Part shown: positions 15,706-26,266 of the stretch, one piece after another | Position numbering within the stretch: position 1 is the first letter of the stretch | Layout: the number at the start of each line of letters is the position of its first letter | Assembly: GCF_000482365.1 (NCBI RefSeq) | Contig: NZ_KI535307.1 | Coordinates: 223,868-287,867 of the forward strand | Length of the DNA stretch: 64,000 bases | Source of the DNA: Porphyromonas uenonis DSM 23387 = JCM 13868 | Lineage (GTDB): Bacteria > Bacteroidota > Bacteroidia > Bacteroidales > Porphyromonadaceae | Direction: 5' to 3' | Notes under the pieces: generated by a model | The model's input: the letters and a program-made list of their open reading frames with translations, nothing else | Told to the model about the DNA's origin: nothing | Databases searched by the model: none | Program-made: the position numbers and the translations under genes

Positions 15706-16698
15706 TTAATCATTATCTAATCTATAGGGTGTGAGATCCATATCAAAGTCCAGCTTCTGATCTGCTAAGAACTGCTCGATCTCTACAAGCGACTTCTTGC
15801 CGAAGTTCTTGATCTTCAAGAGTTCCTCACGATCCCTACTAAGTAGGTCGGCAATCGTGGAGATGCCCGCAGCCTTGAGACAGTTGAGCGCACGGACAGA
15901 GAGATCTGTCGTCGCTAGGTCTGTCATCAACTGGGAGCGAACCTTCATCACCTGATTGTCTAAGAGCTGCTCAGGCTCCTCCTCGGGGAGCTCGACCTCA
16001 AACTCCTTGTCCGTAAAGAGTGTGAAGTGCGAGATCAAAATCATCGCAGCCTGACGCAGAGCTTCACGTGGGTGAATGGTGCCGTCAGTTTCGATCTCTA
16101 GGACGAGCTTCTCGTAGTCAGTGCGCTGATCTACACGATACGCCTCGGTAGTCTGATTGACCTTGCGAATCGGGGTGTAGATACCATCGATAGGGAGCGT
16201 ATTGACGGGGTCGTCCTCGCGACGATTCTCCTCGGAGACGACGTAGCCACGTCCCTTATTGATGCGTACCTCGATCGTGAAGTCAGCATCCTCAGCAAGA
16301 TTGCAGATGACCAAGTCGGGGTTCTGCACCTTATAGCTTGTTAAGACCTTATTGAGGTCACCAGCCTTAAAGGTGTTACGACCTGTGACATGGAGCGTGA
16401 TGGTCTCCTCCTGAGGATCCTCTACAGTAGCCTTGAATCTAATCTGCTTGAGGTTGAGTATGATATGGGTTACATCTTCCAATACCCCTGGAATAGTAGC
16501 AAATTCATGCTCTACACCTTCGATACGGATAGAAGCTATTGCATACCCCTCTAGCGATGAGAGGAGGATGCGCCGCAAGGCGTTGCCAATAGTCATAGCA
16601 TAGCCTGGCTCTAGAGGCTTAAATTCAAACTTGGCGTAGTGATCCGAAGCGTCCAGCATGAGGACGCTGTCAGGTTGTTGAAATGCTAATATTGCCAT
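15706..16698 (-). CDS. rpoA: RNA polymerase alpha subunit
   Basis: The alpha subunit nucleates RNA polymerase assembly and contacts promoters and activators. It has 330 residues. The N-terminal dimer domain includes [16 protein letters not shown] near residue 38, and the C-terminal domain includes [16 protein letters not shown] and [16 protein letters not shown]. It lies 12 bases after rpsD, as in the alpha operon of other bacteria. Confidence 0.98.
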   Translation of the reverse strand: MAILAFQQPDSVLMLDASDHYAKFEFKPLEPGYAMTIGNALRRILLSSLEGYAIASIRIEGVEHEFATIPGVLEDVTHIILNLKQIRFKATVEDPQEETITLHVTGRNTFKAGDLNKVLTSYKVQNPDLVICNLAEDADFTIEVRINKGRGYVVSEENRREDDPVNTLPIDGIYTPIRKVNQTTEAYRVDQRTDYEKLVLEIETDGTIHPREALRQAAMILISHFTLFTDKEFEVELPEEEPEQLLDNQVMKVRSQLMTDLATTDLSVRALNCLKAAGISTIADLLSRDREELLKIKNFGKKSLVEIEQFLADQKLDFDMDLTPYRLDND

Positions 16699-16710
16699 AG
16701 AGTTAGAGGG

Positions 16711-17316
16711 TTACTTAGAATACAATTCGACGATGAGCTGCTCCTTGATGGGCTCGGGTATCTCCTCACGTGTGGGTACGTTGAGGAACTTACCGCTGTA
16801 GGTGCGTGCATCCCACTCTAACCATGGATACTTGCTATGATTGTATCCAGCGAGAGCGTCTGCAATGACCTCCATAGACTTGTCACGCTCACGTACGCCG
16901 ACGATCTGTCCGGGCTTGAGGGTGTAGGAGGGGATGTTCACCACCTCACCATCGACGACGATGTGACGGTGAGAGACGAGCTGACGTGCAGCAGCACGTG
17001 TGGGAGCGATGCCTAGACGGAAGACAACGTTGTCTAGACGAGACTCGAGGAGTTGTAGAAGTATCTCACCCGTGATGCCTGAGGTGCGCTGTGCCTTCTC
17101 AAAGAGATTGCGGAACTGACGCTCTAGGACTCCGTAGGTGTACTTAGCCATCTGCTTCTCGCGGAGCTGAAGTGCATACTCGCTTTGCTTGCGACGACGG
17201 TTGTTGCCGTGCTGACCTGGAGGATAGTTTTTCTTGCTCAGGACTTTGTCTGCACCAAAGATGGGCTCACCAAACTTGCGTGCGATCTTGGACTTAGGAC
17301 CAATATATCTTGCCAT
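16711..17316 (-). CDS. rpsD: 30S ribosomal protein S4
   Basis: S4 binds 16S rRNA early in assembly and has 201 residues, with the S4 RNA-binding domain near [20 protein letters not shown]. In E. coli it represses translation of its own (alpha) operon. Here a 416-base gene-free gap lies directly upstream, between rpsK and rpsD, which suggests an S4-bound leader. Confidence 0.98.
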   Translation of the reverse strand: MARYIGPKSKIARKFGEPIFGADKVLSKKNYPPGQHGNNRRRKQSEYALQLREKQMAKYTYGVLERQFRNLFEKAQRTSGITGEILLQLLESRLDNVVFRLGIAPTRAAARQLVSHRHIVVDGEVVNIPSYTLKPGQIVGVRERDKSMEVIADALAGYNHSKYPWLEWDARTYSGKFLNVPTREEIPEPIKEQLIVELYSK

Positions 17317-17732
17317 TGTTCTATTTCATTTAAATGCTACACCATACATCTGCTCTACAGGATGCTCGAGGGCATAAGCGCCACTCTCTGCTGTGTGGTG
17401 GTCAAGGCTGGGATCATATCTCAAGTAGTAAGTCTAGAAGTGACGGCGCATATAGAGCAGCCGCGATGCGATTAGAATAAGAGGGAAAGTAAATGAGCAA
17501 CCGCATCAATCTCACACTACGTCTGTCGACTTACAGAGTCACTATCTTGAGTCTATCTCTAAGCTGAGACCTATCTGTAGAGCTTGCCATGTCACGAGGT
17601 GCACCAAGGACTGACCGTGCAGTCTATCTGTAGATAAGTGAGGGTTGCGTCCTGATGTGGACTCTCCACGCTATCTCTACATGGGCGGTGCAATCGCTCT
17701 CTAGGTAGCTGTGATCTCTATACTTGTAGCAA
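17317..17732 (-). promoter_or_regulatory. Putative leader before rpsD (416-base gap)
   Basis: The gap holds no gene and no TAnnTTTG box on the minus strand. It contains several short hairpins, for example GACTG/CAGTC and TATCT/AGATA in the 17610-17640 area, and repeated CTATCT words. Its place directly before rpsD, the gene for the alpha-operon repressor, suggests an autoregulatory RNA. This is inferred from position and hairpins only. Confidence 0.45.
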
Positions 17733-18119
17733 CTAGACCTTACGTCTCTTAGGAGGACGGCAGCCGTTGTGTGGTAGTGGTGTGACGTCGATGATCTCTG
17801 TCACCTCGATACCAGCACCGTGGATGGTGCGGATAGCGGACTCACGACCGTTGCCGGGGCCCTTGACATAAGCCTTGACCTTGCGTAGCCCTAGATCGAA
17901 TGCTGTCTTAGCGCAGTCTTGAGCTGCGAGCTGAGCTGCATAGGGGGTGTTTTTCTTAGAGCTACGGAATCCCATCTTACCAGCTGATGACCAGCTGATG
18001 ACCTGTCCCTCACTATTGGTAAGGGTGATGATGATGTTATTGAAAGAAGAGTGTATGTGCGCCTGCCCCTGGGCATCGACCTTGACTGCTCTCTTTTTTG
18101 TTACGGTTTTCTTTGCCAT
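17733..18119 (-). CDS. rpsK: 30S ribosomal protein S11
   Basis: S11 is part of the platform of the small subunit. It has 128 residues with [14 protein letters not shown] and [11 protein letters not shown], and ends in [12 protein letters not shown], the family's usual C-terminus. It lies 12 bases after rpsM. Confidence 0.98.
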   Translation of the reverse strand: MAKKTVTKKRAVKVDAQGQAHIHSSFNNIIITLTNSEGQVISWSSAGKMGFRSSKKNTPYAAQLAAQDCAKTAFDLGLRKVKAYVKGPGNGRESAIRTIHGAGIEVTEIIDVTPLPHNGCRPPKRRKV

Positions 18120-18131
18120 AAGGTGGTTCTA

Positions 18132-18512
18132 TTACTTAGTTGCCTTCTTCTTACCAGCGACTGTCTTGCGCTTACCCTTACGTGTACGGGCATTATTCTT
18201 GGTGCTCTGCCCACGTAGTGGGAGACCTAGACGATGCCTGATGCCTCGGTAGCAGCCGATGTCCATAAGACGCTTGATGTTGAGCTGTGTCTCGCTACGT
18301 AGATCACCCTCGACCTTATAGCCATTGGAGATCTGCTCACGGATAGCTGCAGCTTGATCATCTGTCCAATCCTGGACCTTGATGTTGCGATCGACCCCTG
18401 CAGCATCCAAGATGCGAGCAGCACTGCTACGACCTATACCATATATATAGGTCAAGGCTATCTCACCTCTCTTGTTTTGCGGCAGATCGACGCCGACGAT
18501 TCTTATTGCCAT
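18132..18512 (-). CDS. rpsM: 30S ribosomal protein S13
   Basis: S13 contacts the large subunit and the P-site tRNA. It has 126 residues, begins [17 protein letters not shown] and shows the C-terminal signature [15 protein letters not shown]. It follows rpmJ in the usual order. Confidence 0.98.
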   Translation of the reverse strand: MAIRIVGVDLPQNKRGEIALTYIYGIGRSSAARILDAAGVDRNIKVQDWTDDQAAAIREQISNGYKVEGDLRSETQLNIKRLMDIGCYRGIRHRLGLPLRGQSTKNNARTRKGKRKTVAGKKKATK

Positions 18513-18595
18513 ACTCTATATACTGTGTGATGTTTGTTGCATGATAAGCTGACTCTCCGTCATCCTAAGAGATGTGCGGAGCTTCATCCCTAAGC

Positions 18596-18712
18596 TCATC
18601 CTTGACGCTGCTTGAACTTAGGATTCTTCTTATTGATGATGTACAGACGACCTTTGCGTCTGACGATCTTACAGTCTTCTGATCGCTTTTTGATTGATGC
18701 TCTGACTTTCAT
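18596..18712 (-). CDS. rpmJ: 50S ribosomal protein L36
   Basis: L36 is a very small large-subunit protein. The 38-codon frame reads [19 protein letters not shown], and its C-terminus is [12 protein letters not shown], a clear family match. It keeps only one Cys and so is probably the zinc-free form. It lies between infA and rpsM, its normal place. Confidence 0.95.
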   Translation of the reverse strand: MKVRASIKKRSEDCKIVRRKGRLYIINKKNPKFKQRQG

Positions 18713-18747
18713 AGTATGCTCTTATTCTGATTGTCGCTATGACTTGA

Positions 18748-18966
18748 TTACTTGTATCTATAGGAGATGCGACCACGTGTGAGGTCGTACGGAGACATCT
18801 CTACCTTGACTTTGTCTCCTGGCAGGATACGGATGAAGTGCATACGCATCTTGCCCGATATGTGTGCCGTGATGATATGTCCGTTCTGGAGCTGTACCTT
18901 GAACATAGCATTGCTCAGTGCCTCTAGGACGACTCCATCCTGCTCAATAGCTGTTTGCTTGGCCAT
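18748..18966 (-). CDS. infA: Translation initiation factor IF-1
   Basis: IF-1 blocks the A site during initiation. It has 72 residues, an S1-like OB fold with [20 protein letters not shown] and the C-terminal RGRISYRYK. It starts 1 base after the map stop, so the two are probably translated together. Confidence 0.98.
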   Translation of the reverse strand: MAKQTAIEQDGVVLEALSNAMFKVQLQNGHIITAHISGKMRMHFIRILPGDKVKVEMSPYDLTRGRISYRYK

Positions 18967-18967
18967 A

Positions 18968-19759
18968 TTAAAACTCTCGTGTGCCTAATACTTCTTTGAT
19001 ATACTCGTATGTAGAGAGGATCTGGGGTGCTTGACCATCTGGCATAATGGCGAGGCAGTGCTCAAAGTGCGCTGCAGGCTTGCCGTCATGCGTGCGGACG
19101 GTCCATCCATCGGACTCAAAGACGACCTTGCGACGTCCCATCGTCACCATGGGCTCGATACAGATACACATACCTGCGCGTAGCTTGGGACCAACTCCTG
19201 GGAATCCGTAGTTGGGGACGTTGGGATCTTCGTGCATTGCATGCCCGATACCATGACCCACCAACTCACGGACGATGCCATACCCCTGCGCTTCACAGTG
19301 GCGCTGGACGGCGGCCCCGATGTGCCCCACGTTGTGACCCTCGACAGCTTGCTTGATACCTAGGTAGAGGGAGTCACGAGTGACCGTCAGCAGACGCTCT
19401 ACCTCGGGATCGATCTCCCCTACTGCAAAGGTGTAAGCACTATCGCCCGTAAAGCCGTTGATATGCGTGCCACAATCTACGGAGATGATGTCTCCCTCGT
19501 GCAGTATCTCTCGATCCGAAGGGATACCATGTACCACGTGATCATTGATCGAGGTACAGATACTGGCCGGGAAGCCTCCATAACCTAAGAACGCAGGAGT
19601 AGCTCCGTGATCACATATAAAGGTATAGGCGATCGTATCTAGATGCTTGGTGGTAACCCCAGGAGCAATGTGCTTTGCCACCTCCCCCAAGGTCTCTCCA
19701 ACGAGTCTGTTGGCCACACGCATCAGCTCTATCTCCTCTGATGTCTTTAGGTAAATCAT
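18968..19759 (-). CDS. map: Methionine aminopeptidase, type I
   Basis: This enzyme removes the initiator Met from new proteins. It has 263 residues. The metal ligands are visible: Asp in [11 protein letters not shown] and DSAYTF, His in [11 protein letters not shown], and Glu in [11 protein letters not shown] and AHFEHCLAI. The place between secY and infA is the usual one. Confidence 0.97.
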   Translation of the reverse strand: MIYLKTSEEIELMRVANRLVGETLGEVAKHIAPGVTTKHLDTIAYTFICDHGATPAFLGYGGFPASICTSINDHVVHGIPSDREILHEGDIISVDCGTHINGFTGDSAYTFAVGEIDPEVERLLTVTRDSLYLGIKQAVEGHNVGHIGAAVQRHCEAQGYGIVRELVGHGIGHAMHEDPNVPNYGFPGVGPKLRAGMCICIEPMVTMGRRKVVFESDGWTVRTHDGKPAAHFEHCLAIMPDGQAPQILSTYEYIKEVLGTREF

Positions 19760-19803
19760 CTATTTGAATATAGTCAAATGAAACAACGCTACTGTAAGGA
19801 GTA

Positions 19804-21150
19804 TCAATACGCTGATACGGACCCGGTACGTCCCTTGATACGTCCACTCTTCAGTAGACCATCGTAGTGACGCATCAGTAGGTGACTCTCGACTTGCTGT
19901 AGTGTATCTAGGACCACACCTACGAGGATCAGCAGTGATGTACCTCCGAAGAACTGTGCAAATGCCGAACTAATACCCAGTATCTGAGCAAAGGCTGGCA
20001 TGATAGCAACTATCGCGAGGAAGAGTGCTCCAGGTAGTGTGATACGATCCATGATACCATCGAGGTAGTCACGTGTGCTACGCCCTGGCTTGACGCCTGG
20101 GATAAATCCATTATTGCGCTTGAGGTCATCGGCCATCTGCGTGGGGTTGATCGTAATCGCCGTATAGAAGTAGGTGAAAAGGATGATCAACGTAGCAAAG
20201 ATGAAGTTGTACCAGAAGCTCGTATTGTCTGACAATACCTGGATAAAGCGTGAGGGCGTACCATCGCCTCCTGTGAAGTAGCTAGCAAGTGAGATAGGTA
20301 TAAACATGATCGCCTGAGCGAAAATGATAGGCATCACGTTGGCAGCATTGACCTTGAGAGGTATATACTGACGTGCGCCACCATACTGCTTATTACCTAC
20401 GACACGCTTGGCGTACTGCACGGGCACTTTGCGCGTACCCTGTACTAGTAGGATAGCTCCTGCCGTAACGAAGAGTAGGAATACGATCTCAGCGAGGAAT
20501 GCCACAAGTCCTCCTGAAGCACTGATGAGACGATAGTTAAACTCCGCTATCAGCGCATGAGGCAGACGAGCGATAATACCGATAAGGATGATGAATGAGA
20601 TACCATTGCCGACACCCTTGTCTGTAATGCGCTCACCTAGCCAAAGGACAAACATACTGCCCGCAGCTAGTATGACGGTAGCAAATACACGATACATGAA
20701 GCCCGAAGGTAGCGACGCTCCAGCAGCGCGTAGCTGCATGTCTAGATTCAACAGATAGGCTGGAGCCTGAATCAACAGAATCAGTACCGTCAGGTAGCGT
20801 GTCCACTGGTTGATCTTACGTCGCCCACTCTCACCCTCGCGCTGCATCTTCTGCATAGAGGGGATGATGATCGCCGCCAGCTGCATGACGATACTTGCCG
20901 AGATGTAAGGCATGATACCTAGAGCAAATATCGAAGCATTGGAGAAGGCTCCTCCCGAAAACATGTTGAGCAGTGCCATCAGACCTTCACTGGTCTGGCT
21001 GGCTAGACTGGTCAGTGTATCAGGATTGACCCCTGGCAATACGACGAAGCTACCTAGTCGGTATATAACCACATACAGGATAGTGATGAGAATCCGCTTA
21101 CGCAGATCCTCAATCTTCCATATATTCTTAATTGTATCTACTAACCGCAT
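19804..21150 (-). CDS. secY: Protein translocase subunit SecY
   Basis: SecY forms the channel that exports and inserts proteins. It has 448 residues and about ten membrane segments. Family blocks include ALGIMPYISASIVMQL, the plug-side region, and FAQFFGGTSLLILVGVVLDT near the end. It follows rplO by 11 bases. Confidence 0.98.
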   Translation of the reverse strand: MRLVDTIKNIWKIEDLRKRILITILYVVIYRLGSFVVLPGVNPDTLTSLASQTSEGLMALLNMFSGGAFSNASIFALGIMPYISASIVMQLAAIIIPSMQKMQREGESGRRKINQWTRYLTVLILLIQAPAYLLNLDMQLRAAGASLPSGFMYRVFATVILAAGSMFVLWLGERITDKGVGNGISFIILIGIIARLPHALIAEFNYRLISASGGLVAFLAEIVFLLFVTAGAILLVQGTRKVPVQYAKRVVGNKQYGGARQYIPLKVNAANVMPIIFAQAIMFIPISLASYFTGGDGTPSRFIQVLSDNTSFWYNFIFATLIILFTYFYTAITINPTQMADDLKRNNGFIPGVKPGRSTRDYLDGIMDRITLPGALFLAIVAIMPAFAQILGISSAFAQFFGGTSLLILVGVVLDTLQQVESHLLMRHYDGLLKSGRIKGRTGSVSAY

Positions 21151-21161
21151 ATCAGCTTATC

Positions 21162-21626
21162 TTATTGTAGTATCGATCCTCCCTGAGCCTCGATGAGCTC
21201 CTTGGCACGAGCTGAGTAAGCATCTGCCTCGACCTGTATGGGTCGTGTCAGCTCACCCTGTGCTAGGATCTTTACGGATTCATTACGTGAGGCTAGACCA
21301 GCTGCGACAAGCTTGTCCTTAGTGATGACAGCTGTCTCTGCTTGATTGGGGAAGAACTCCGTATTCTGTGCCAACTGCTCAAGAGCAGCTAGGTTCACAG
21401 GACGATACTCTACCCTATTGATATTATTGAAGCCAAACTTAGGTAGGCGACGCTGTATAGGCATCTGACCACCCTCAAATCCGACTTTATGCTTGTATCC
21501 AGAGCGAGACTTGGCTCCCTTGTGTCCACGTGTAGACGTGCCACCACGGCCAGATCCCTGACCACGACCGATACGACGACGAGAGTGAACAGAGCCCTCG
21601 GCTGGCTTGAGTGTAGATAAGTCCAT
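21162..21626 (-). CDS. rplO: 50S ribosomal protein L15
   Basis: L15 is a late-assembling large-subunit protein of 154 residues. The Gly/Arg-rich N-terminus (RRRIGRGQGSGRGGTSTRGH) and GFEGGQMPIQRRLPKFGF are diagnostic. It lies between rpmD and secY. Confidence 0.98.
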   Translation of the reverse strand: MDLSTLKPAEGSVHSRRRIGRGQGSGRGGTSTRGHKGAKSRSGYKHKVGFEGGQMPIQRRLPKFGFNNINRVEYRPVNLAALEQLAQNTEFFPNQAETAVITKDKLVAAGLASRNESVKILAQGELTRPIQVEADAYSARAKELIEAQGGSILQ

Positions 21627-21649
21627 TGCTATTATCTGTCTATATTTTA

Positions 21650-21826
21650 TTACTCTACGACCTGAACCAAGTGGTGTACTTTGGCCACCATACCCCTGAT
21701 CTGAGGGGTATCCTCATGCTCTACAATCTGGTGCATCTTGCGAAGACCTAGACCATCGAGGGTGCGCTTCTGAGACTTGTTGCACCGTATGCGACTACGG
21801 ACTTGCTCGATTTTGATTTTTGCCAT
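21650..21826 (-). CDS. rpmD: 50S ribosomal protein L30
   Basis: L30 is a 58-residue large-subunit protein, reading MAKIKIEQVRSRIRCNKSQK, then LDGLGLRKMHQIVEHEDTP. The length and motif match the family. It sits 24 bases after rpsE, in its normal place. Confidence 0.96.
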   Translation of the reverse strand: MAKIKIEQVRSRIRCNKSQKRTLDGLGLRKMHQIVEHEDTPQIRGMVAKVHHLVQVVE

Positions 21827-21850
21827 AATACTCTTTACTTGTCTAGGTGA

Positions 21851-22369
21851 TTATCCTTTAAACACGCGCTCTACAGAGACGCCTCTGCTCTGCGCAACCA
21901 TCAAGGGGCTGCGTAGCTCAGCGAGTGCTGCGATGGTAGCCTTGACGAGGTTGTGAGGGTTCGTCGATCCCTGGCTCTTTGCCAAGACATCGGTAACACC
22001 TACACTGTCTAGTACCGCACGCATAGCACCTCCTGCTATGACTCCCGAACCTGCAGAGGCTGGGCGTAGCAAGATGCGAGCACCACCGAAGCGGCCTATC
22101 TGCTCGTGAGGTATGGTCCCGTTGTGGATGGGGACACGTATGAGATTCTTCTTAGCAGCCTCTACGCCCTTGGCGATGGCTGCGGGCACTTCGCTGGCAC
22201 GACCCATACCATAGCCTACGACGCCATCCTCGTTACCGACGACAACAATCGCTGCAAAGGTAAAGGTGCGACCACCCTTCGTGACCTTAGTTACTCGATT
22301 GATAGCTACTAGACGATCCTTAAGATCTAGATCATTGGTAGCTGTGACTCTATTTGTTGCTATTGCCAT
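21851..22369 (-). CDS. rpsE: 30S ribosomal protein S5
   Basis: S5 helps decoding accuracy. It has 172 residues, with the double-stranded-RNA-binding region [20 protein letters not shown] and the C-terminal block [20 protein letters not shown]. It follows rplR by 15 bases. Confidence 0.98.
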   Translation of the reverse strand: MAIATNRVTATNDLDLKDRLVAINRVTKVTKGGRTFTFAAIVVVGNEDGVVGYGMGRASEVPAAIAKGVEAAKKNLIRVPIHNGTIPHEQIGRFGGARILLRPASAGSGVIAGGAMRAVLDSVGVTDVLAKSQGSTNPHNLVKATIAALAELRSPLMVAQSRGVSVERVFKG

Positions 22370-22384
22370 GATGTGCTCTGTGAT

Positions 22385-22729
22385 TTAGAATTTAAGACCT
22401 CCTGTACGAGCTGCATCTGCTAGCTCCTTGACACGACCATGATAGAGATATCCATTACGATCGAAAACCACTGTATCAATGCCAGCAGCAAGAGCTACAC
22501 GAGCTATCTCCTGTCCTACCTGAGCGGCTACCTCCTTCTTAGTACCAGAGGTCTCCATCTTGAGTGAGGAGGCGCTTGCTAGGGTGCGTCCTTCTATATC
22601 GTCGATAACCTGTGCGTAAATCTGCTTATTGCTTCTGAACACAGACAGACGTGGTCTCTGGGGTGTACCACTTATCTTGCCACGCACACGTGTCTTGATG
22701 TGCTTTCTTCTTTGTGCTTTCTTGTTCAT
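22385..22729 (-). CDS. rplR: 50S ribosomal protein L18
   Basis: L18 carries 5S rRNA into the ribosome. It has 114 residues, with [18 protein letters not shown] and the C-terminal [20 protein letters not shown]. It follows rplF. Confidence 0.98.
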   Translation of the reverse strand: MNKKAQRRKHIKTRVRGKISGTPQRPRLSVFRSNKQIYAQVIDDIEGRTLASASSLKMETSGTKKEVAAQVGQEIARVALAAGIDTVVFDRNGYLYHGRVKELADAARTGGLKF

Positions 22730-22759
22730 ATGACTCTTTACTTAGATAGTGGATACGAC

Positions 22760-23311
22760 TTACTTAGCAGCCGTCTTACCAGACTTGCGGCGTACCTCCT
22801 CACCGAGGAAGCGAACACCCTTGCCCTTGTATGGCTCTGGCTTGCGGAATGAACGAATCTTAGCACAGACCTGTCCTAGGAGCTGCTTATCGCAAGACTT
22901 TAGGATGATCTTAGGGGTCTGATTGCGCACCATCTCGGTCTCAATCTTGATCTCATTGGGGAGTACCAGATAGATGGCGTGCGTGAAGCCTAGTGAGAGC
23001 TCTAGGATCTGCCCCTGATTGGTCGCACGGTAACCGACACCGATTAGTTCGAGCGTCTGGGTGAACTCTTCGTGTACACCCATCACCATGTTGTGGATTA
23101 GCTGACGGTAGAGACCGTGCAGGGAGCGCTCCTGGCGCTCATCAGAGTGACGTGCGAGTGTGATCTCACCGTCCTCGATAGAGACCTCGATGCGAGGATC
23201 TATATATTGCTTGAGCTCACCCTTGGGGCCCTTTACTGTTACGTAGTGATCCTCCTGAGAGACGGTCACGCCCTGTGGTATAGCTATGGGTAGTTTACCT
23301 ATTCTAGACAT
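22760..23311 (-). CDS. rplF: 50S ribosomal protein L6
   Basis: L6 lies near the factor-binding site. It has 183 residues, begins MSRIGKLPIAIPQGV, and ends with PEPYKGKGVRFLGEEVRRK, the family signature. It follows rpsH by 21 bases. Confidence 0.98.
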   Translation of the reverse strand: MSRIGKLPIAIPQGVTVSQEDHYVTVKGPKGELKQYIDPRIEVSIEDGEITLARHSDERQERSLHGLYRQLIHNMVMGVHEEFTQTLELIGVGYRATNQGQILELSLGFTHAIYLVLPNEIKIETEMVRNQTPKIILKSCDKQLLGQVCAKIRSFRKPEPYKGKGVRFLGEEVRRKSGKTAAK

Positions 23312-23332
23312 ATTACTTTGCTATATGGAGGA

Positions 23333-23728
23333 TTAATATACATAACATAGTACCTCACCACCGATCTTGAGCTCACGAGCCTCTTTGTCAGTCATGACGC
23401 CGTGAGATGTAGATAGGATGGCGATACCTAGTCCATTGAGTACGCGAGGCATATCTTTGTAGCCTACATACTTACGTAAGCCTGGGCGTGAGACACGCTT
23501 GAGGCTCTTGATTGCGTTGACCTTGTTAGAGAGGTCATACTTGAGGGCGACCTTGATGGTTCCTTTGCATCCCTCCTCCTCAAACATATAGTTGAGGATG
23601 TAGCCCTTGTCAAAGAGGATCTTGGTGATATCCTTCTTGATGTTGCTAGCTGGGATTTCTACCACACGGTGACCCGCTTTGATTGCATTGCGCAATCGGG
23701 TGAGATAATCTGCTATTGGATCTGTCAT
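23333..23728 (-). CDS. rpsH: 30S ribosomal protein S8
   Basis: S8 is a primary 16S rRNA binder and, in E. coli, the translational repressor of the spc operon. It has 131 residues, beginning MTDPIADYLTRLRNA and ending in GVMTDKEARELKIGGEVLCYVY. A 483-base gap with its own promoter and hairpins lies directly upstream. Confidence 0.98.
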   Translation of the reverse strand: MTDPIADYLTRLRNAIKAGHRVVEIPASNIKKDITKILFDKGYILNYMFEEEGCKGTIKVALKYDLSNKVNAIKSLKRVSRPGLRKYVGYKDMPRVLNGLGIAILSTSHGVMTDKEARELKIGGEVLCYVY

Positions 23729-24211
23729 TGTGTATTAAGATTAAATTGATCTGGAGGGTTCCTAGCTTGCTCTAAGCTCCTTGCCTAATGTATCATCGAC
23801 TCCTCTGGATCTCTGATCTTCTTGCGGAAGAGATGATCTCCTGTATGAATAGGAGGAGTCTCGCATACCAAGGCTGGGAGCTGTAAGTGATAGGCTACCC
23901 CAGACAATATTTAATTGATTCGCTATCAGTCATCGCCCCACGCTCTCACTCTAGAGAGTGCGAGCATCTCATACACTCCCCCCTGGTGTGGAGGGGATAT
24001 ATGAGAGGACAATTCTGGGCAAAGATACAAATAGTCTAGATACTATGAAAACTTTCGGAGCCTATCGGAAGTATATCACGCCTGCCGTATGGGCGGCACA
24101 TGACGCTCCAACCCGCTCTCAGTGTAGTGTATCTAAGCCTTGGGACTCTCTATAGACGATTTGTCTACAAGAGATCTCTGTCCTCGGATGTGGGTGTCGA
24201 CGAGAGATTCT
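23729..24211 (-). promoter_or_regulatory. Putative structured leader before rpsH (483-base gap)
   Basis: The gap holds no gene. Downstream of an internal promoter at 24020-24051, the predicted leader of about 285 bases can form several stems. One is closed by GACTCCTC (23798-23805 on the plus strand) and GAGGAGTC (23853-23860), with an inner stem around the loop CGCAA. Others are CTCATA/TATGAG around CCCC/GGGG near 23967-24004, and CACTC/GAGTG near 23945-23960. Placed directly before the gene for the spc-operon repressor S8, it is probably an autoregulatory leader. Confidence 0.5.
24020..24051 (-). promoter_or_regulatory. Internal promoter of the ribosomal superoperon
   Basis: On the minus strand TTTT (24048-24051) is followed after 20 bases by TATCTTTG (24020-24027). 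The -7 box is perfect and the -33 box has one change from TTTG. It would drive rpsH and all genes after it. Confidence 0.65.
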
Positions 24212-24490
24212 TTACCAGCTGGCTTTCTTCACCCCTGGGATAAGACCAGCAGAAGCCATCTCGCGGAACTGGATACGGCTGATGCCAAACTGTCTGATAT
24301 AACCCTTGGGACGTCCCGTGATCTTGCAGCGATTGTGCAGACGCACAGGAGAGGAGTTGCGAGGGAGTGTCTGTAGCTTCTGCAGAGACTCATAGTCTCC
24401 AGCAGCCTTGAGCTCAGCACGACGCTTCGCATACTTCTGAACTAGCTTCTGGCGCTTGGCCTCACGGGCCTTCATTGATTCTTTTGCCAT
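24212..24490 (-). CDS. rpsN: 30S ribosomal protein S14
   Basis: S14 is a small-subunit head protein. It has 92 residues and belongs to the zinc-free type: the Cys pairs are absent, and [20 protein letters not shown] and [15 protein letters not shown] are present. It follows rplE by 15 bases and precedes the 483-base gap. Confidence 0.97.
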   Translation of the reverse strand: MAKESMKAREAKRQKLVQKYAKRRAELKAAGDYESLQKLQTLPRNSSPVRLHNRCKITGRPKGYIRQFGISRIQFREMASAGLIPGVKKASW

Positions 24491-24505
24491 AAACCTATGT
24501 GTATC

Positions 24506-25060
24506 TTACTTATTAGTAGTACGGAAGGGAAGACCAAAGCGCTTGAGTAGCTCGAAGCCCTCCTCATCGGTAGGAGCTGAGGTTACAAAAGTGATGTTCA
24601 TCCCTAGTATCTTCGTGATACTGTCGAGGTTGATCTCAGGGAAGATGATCTGCTCTGAGATACCTAGCGTATAGTTACCACGTCCATCCAGCTTAGAGTT
24701 GATACCCTTGAAGTCACGGATACGTGGGAGTGCGACACGTACGAGACGCTCGAGGAACTCGTACATACGGTCTCCACGCAGTGTAACCATGACACCGATA
24801 GGCATCTGCTTACGTAGCTTGAAGTTGGATATATCCTTGCGAGAGTGTGTCGCTACTGCCTTCTGTCCGGTGATCTGTGTGAGCTCATCGATAGCTACGT
24901 CGATGATCTTCTTGTCACCTGTAGCCATGCCCAAGCCTTGATTGATGACGATCTTCTCTAGGCGGGGCACCTGCATGCTACTCTTGTAGGCAAAGTGCTT
25001 CATCAGATCGGGAGCGATCTGCTCTGTGTATTGCTTCTTAAGATTTACTGTCAGTGCCAT
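24506..25060 (-). CDS. rplE: 50S ribosomal protein L5
   Basis: L5 binds 5S rRNA and contacts the P-site tRNA. It has 184 residues, with [16 protein letters not shown] near the start and the C-terminal [10 protein letters not shown]-like segment [19 protein letters not shown]. It follows rplX by 2 bases. Confidence 0.98.
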   Translation of the reverse strand: MALTVNLKKQYTEQIAPDLMKHFAYKSSMQVPRLEKIVINQGLGMATGDKKIIDVAIDELTQITGQKAVATHSRKDISNFKLRKQMPIGVMVTLRGDRMYEFLERLVRVALPRIRDFKGINSKLDGRGNYTLGISEQIIFPEINLDSITKILGMNITFVTSAPTDEEGFELLKRFGLPFRTTNK

Positions 25061-25062
25061 AG

Positions 25063-25383
25063 TTACTTAATTACTTCTCCTGACTGCTTAGCAAAGCGTA
25101 CGAGCTTGCCGTTATCATCACGGCGACGTCCTATACGCGTTCCCTTGCCAGACTGAGGATCTAGCACATTCAGGTTAGATATATGTATTGGAGCCTCCAT
25201 GCTGAGAATAGCTCCCTGGGGGTTCTGTGCATTGGGCTTGGTATGCTTGGATACCATGTTGAGCCCCTCGACGATCGCACGCTGCTTCTTGACGAGAACC
25301 TTGAGGACACGTCCTGTCTTGCCCTTGTCGTCACCAGCATTTACCATGACGATGTCGCCTTTCTTAATATGAAACTTGCTCAT
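25063..25383 (-). CDS. rplX: 50S ribosomal protein L24
   Basis: L24 starts large-subunit assembly. It has 106 residues and a KOW motif ([20 protein letters not shown]) followed by [19 protein letters not shown]. It follows rplN. Confidence 0.98.
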   Translation of the reverse strand: MSKFHIKKGDIVMVNAGDDKGKTGRVLKVLVKKQRAIVEGLNMVSKHTKPNAQNPQGAILSMEAPIHISNLNVLDPQSGKGTRIGRRRDDNGKLVRFAKQSGEVIK

Positions 25384-25401
25384 CTCTATTCTCTATATAA
25401 G

Positions 25402-25767
25402 TTAAAGGACCTCAGGAGCTAGAGACACGACCTTCATATTGACGGCACGTAGCTCACGAGCTACTGGTCCGAAGATACGTGTACCACGTAGCTCGCCATT
25501 GGGGGTGAGTAGTACGCAGGCGTTGTCATCAAAGCGGATGTAAGAGCCATCAGTGCGACGTATCTCCTTCTTGGTTCTTACGATGAGAGCCTTAGCGACA
25601 GTACCCTTCTTCATATCGCTGGAGGGGATGACGCTCTTGACGGTCACCACGATGATATCTCCGACCGAAGCATAGCGGCGGCGGGTGCCACCGAGTACAC
25701 GGATACAGAGTACCTCGCGAGCACCACTATTGTCTGCTACATTGAGTCTTGATTCTTGCTGTATCAT
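25402..25767 (-). CDS. rplN: 50S ribosomal protein L14
   Basis: L14 lies at the subunit interface. It has 121 residues, begins [18 protein letters not shown] and ends with [23 protein letters not shown], both typical. It starts 3 bases after rpsQ. Confidence 0.98.
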   Translation of the reverse strand: MIQQESRLNVADNSGAREVLCIRVLGGTRRRYASVGDIIVVTVKSVIPSSDMKKGTVAKALIVRTKKEIRRTDGSYIRFDDNACVLLTPNGELRGTRIFGPVARELRAVNMKVVSLAPEVL

Positions 25768-25770
25768 AGT

Positions 25771-26025
25771 TTACTTCGCTCTTTCTATAATCTCGGTGAG
25801 TCTCCAACGCTTGGTACGGCTCAGAGGACGCGTCTCCATGATGCGGACACGGTCACCGATGTTCGTTTCATTCTTCTCGTCATGTGCATAGTACTTTTTA
25901 GTCTTGCTGACGAACTTACCATATATAGGGTGCTTCTCTTTGAAGCGTGAGGCTACGGTGATGGTCTTGTCCATCTTATTGCTGGTGACGATCCCGATGC
26001 GCTCTTTTCTGTGTTTTCTTTCCAT
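25771..26025 (-). CDS. rpsQ: 30S ribosomal protein S17
   Basis: S17 is a primary 16S rRNA binder of 84 residues. It shows [20 protein letters not shown] and [20 protein letters not shown]. It follows rpmC. Confidence 0.98.
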   Translation of the reverse strand: MERKHRKERIGIVTSNKMDKTITVASRFKEKHPIYGKFVSKTKKYYAHDEKNETNIGDRVRIMETRPLSRTKRWRLTEIIERAK

Positions 26026-26050
26026 GTGAATAATAGTCTATTCTGCAGGG

Positions 26051-26245
26051 TTAGTTATTTGTCTCTCGCTCAGCGAGGACAGTCTTGAGACGAGCGATCG
26101 TGCGACGCTGCTCTCTAAAAGCTGCAGGATTCTCAGCTGGAGAGACATAGTGGTCTATCCTCTTCTGCTGGTAGGTAGCCTGCTCAGCCTCTATACGCTC
26201 ACGGATCTCCTCCGTTGTGAGCTCTTTGATTTCGCTTATCTGCAT
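26051..26245 (-). CDS. rpmC: 50S ribosomal protein L29
   Basis: L29 lies near the exit tunnel. It is a 64-residue helical protein beginning MQISEIKELTTEEIRERIEA and ending RRTIARLKTVLAERE, a clear family match. It follows rplP. Confidence 0.97.
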   Translation of the reverse strand: MQISEIKELTTEEIRERIEAEQATYQQKRIDHYVSPAENPAAFREQRRTIARLKTVLAERETNN

Positions 26246-26266
26246 AGCTGTATAAGGTCTAGCGGA

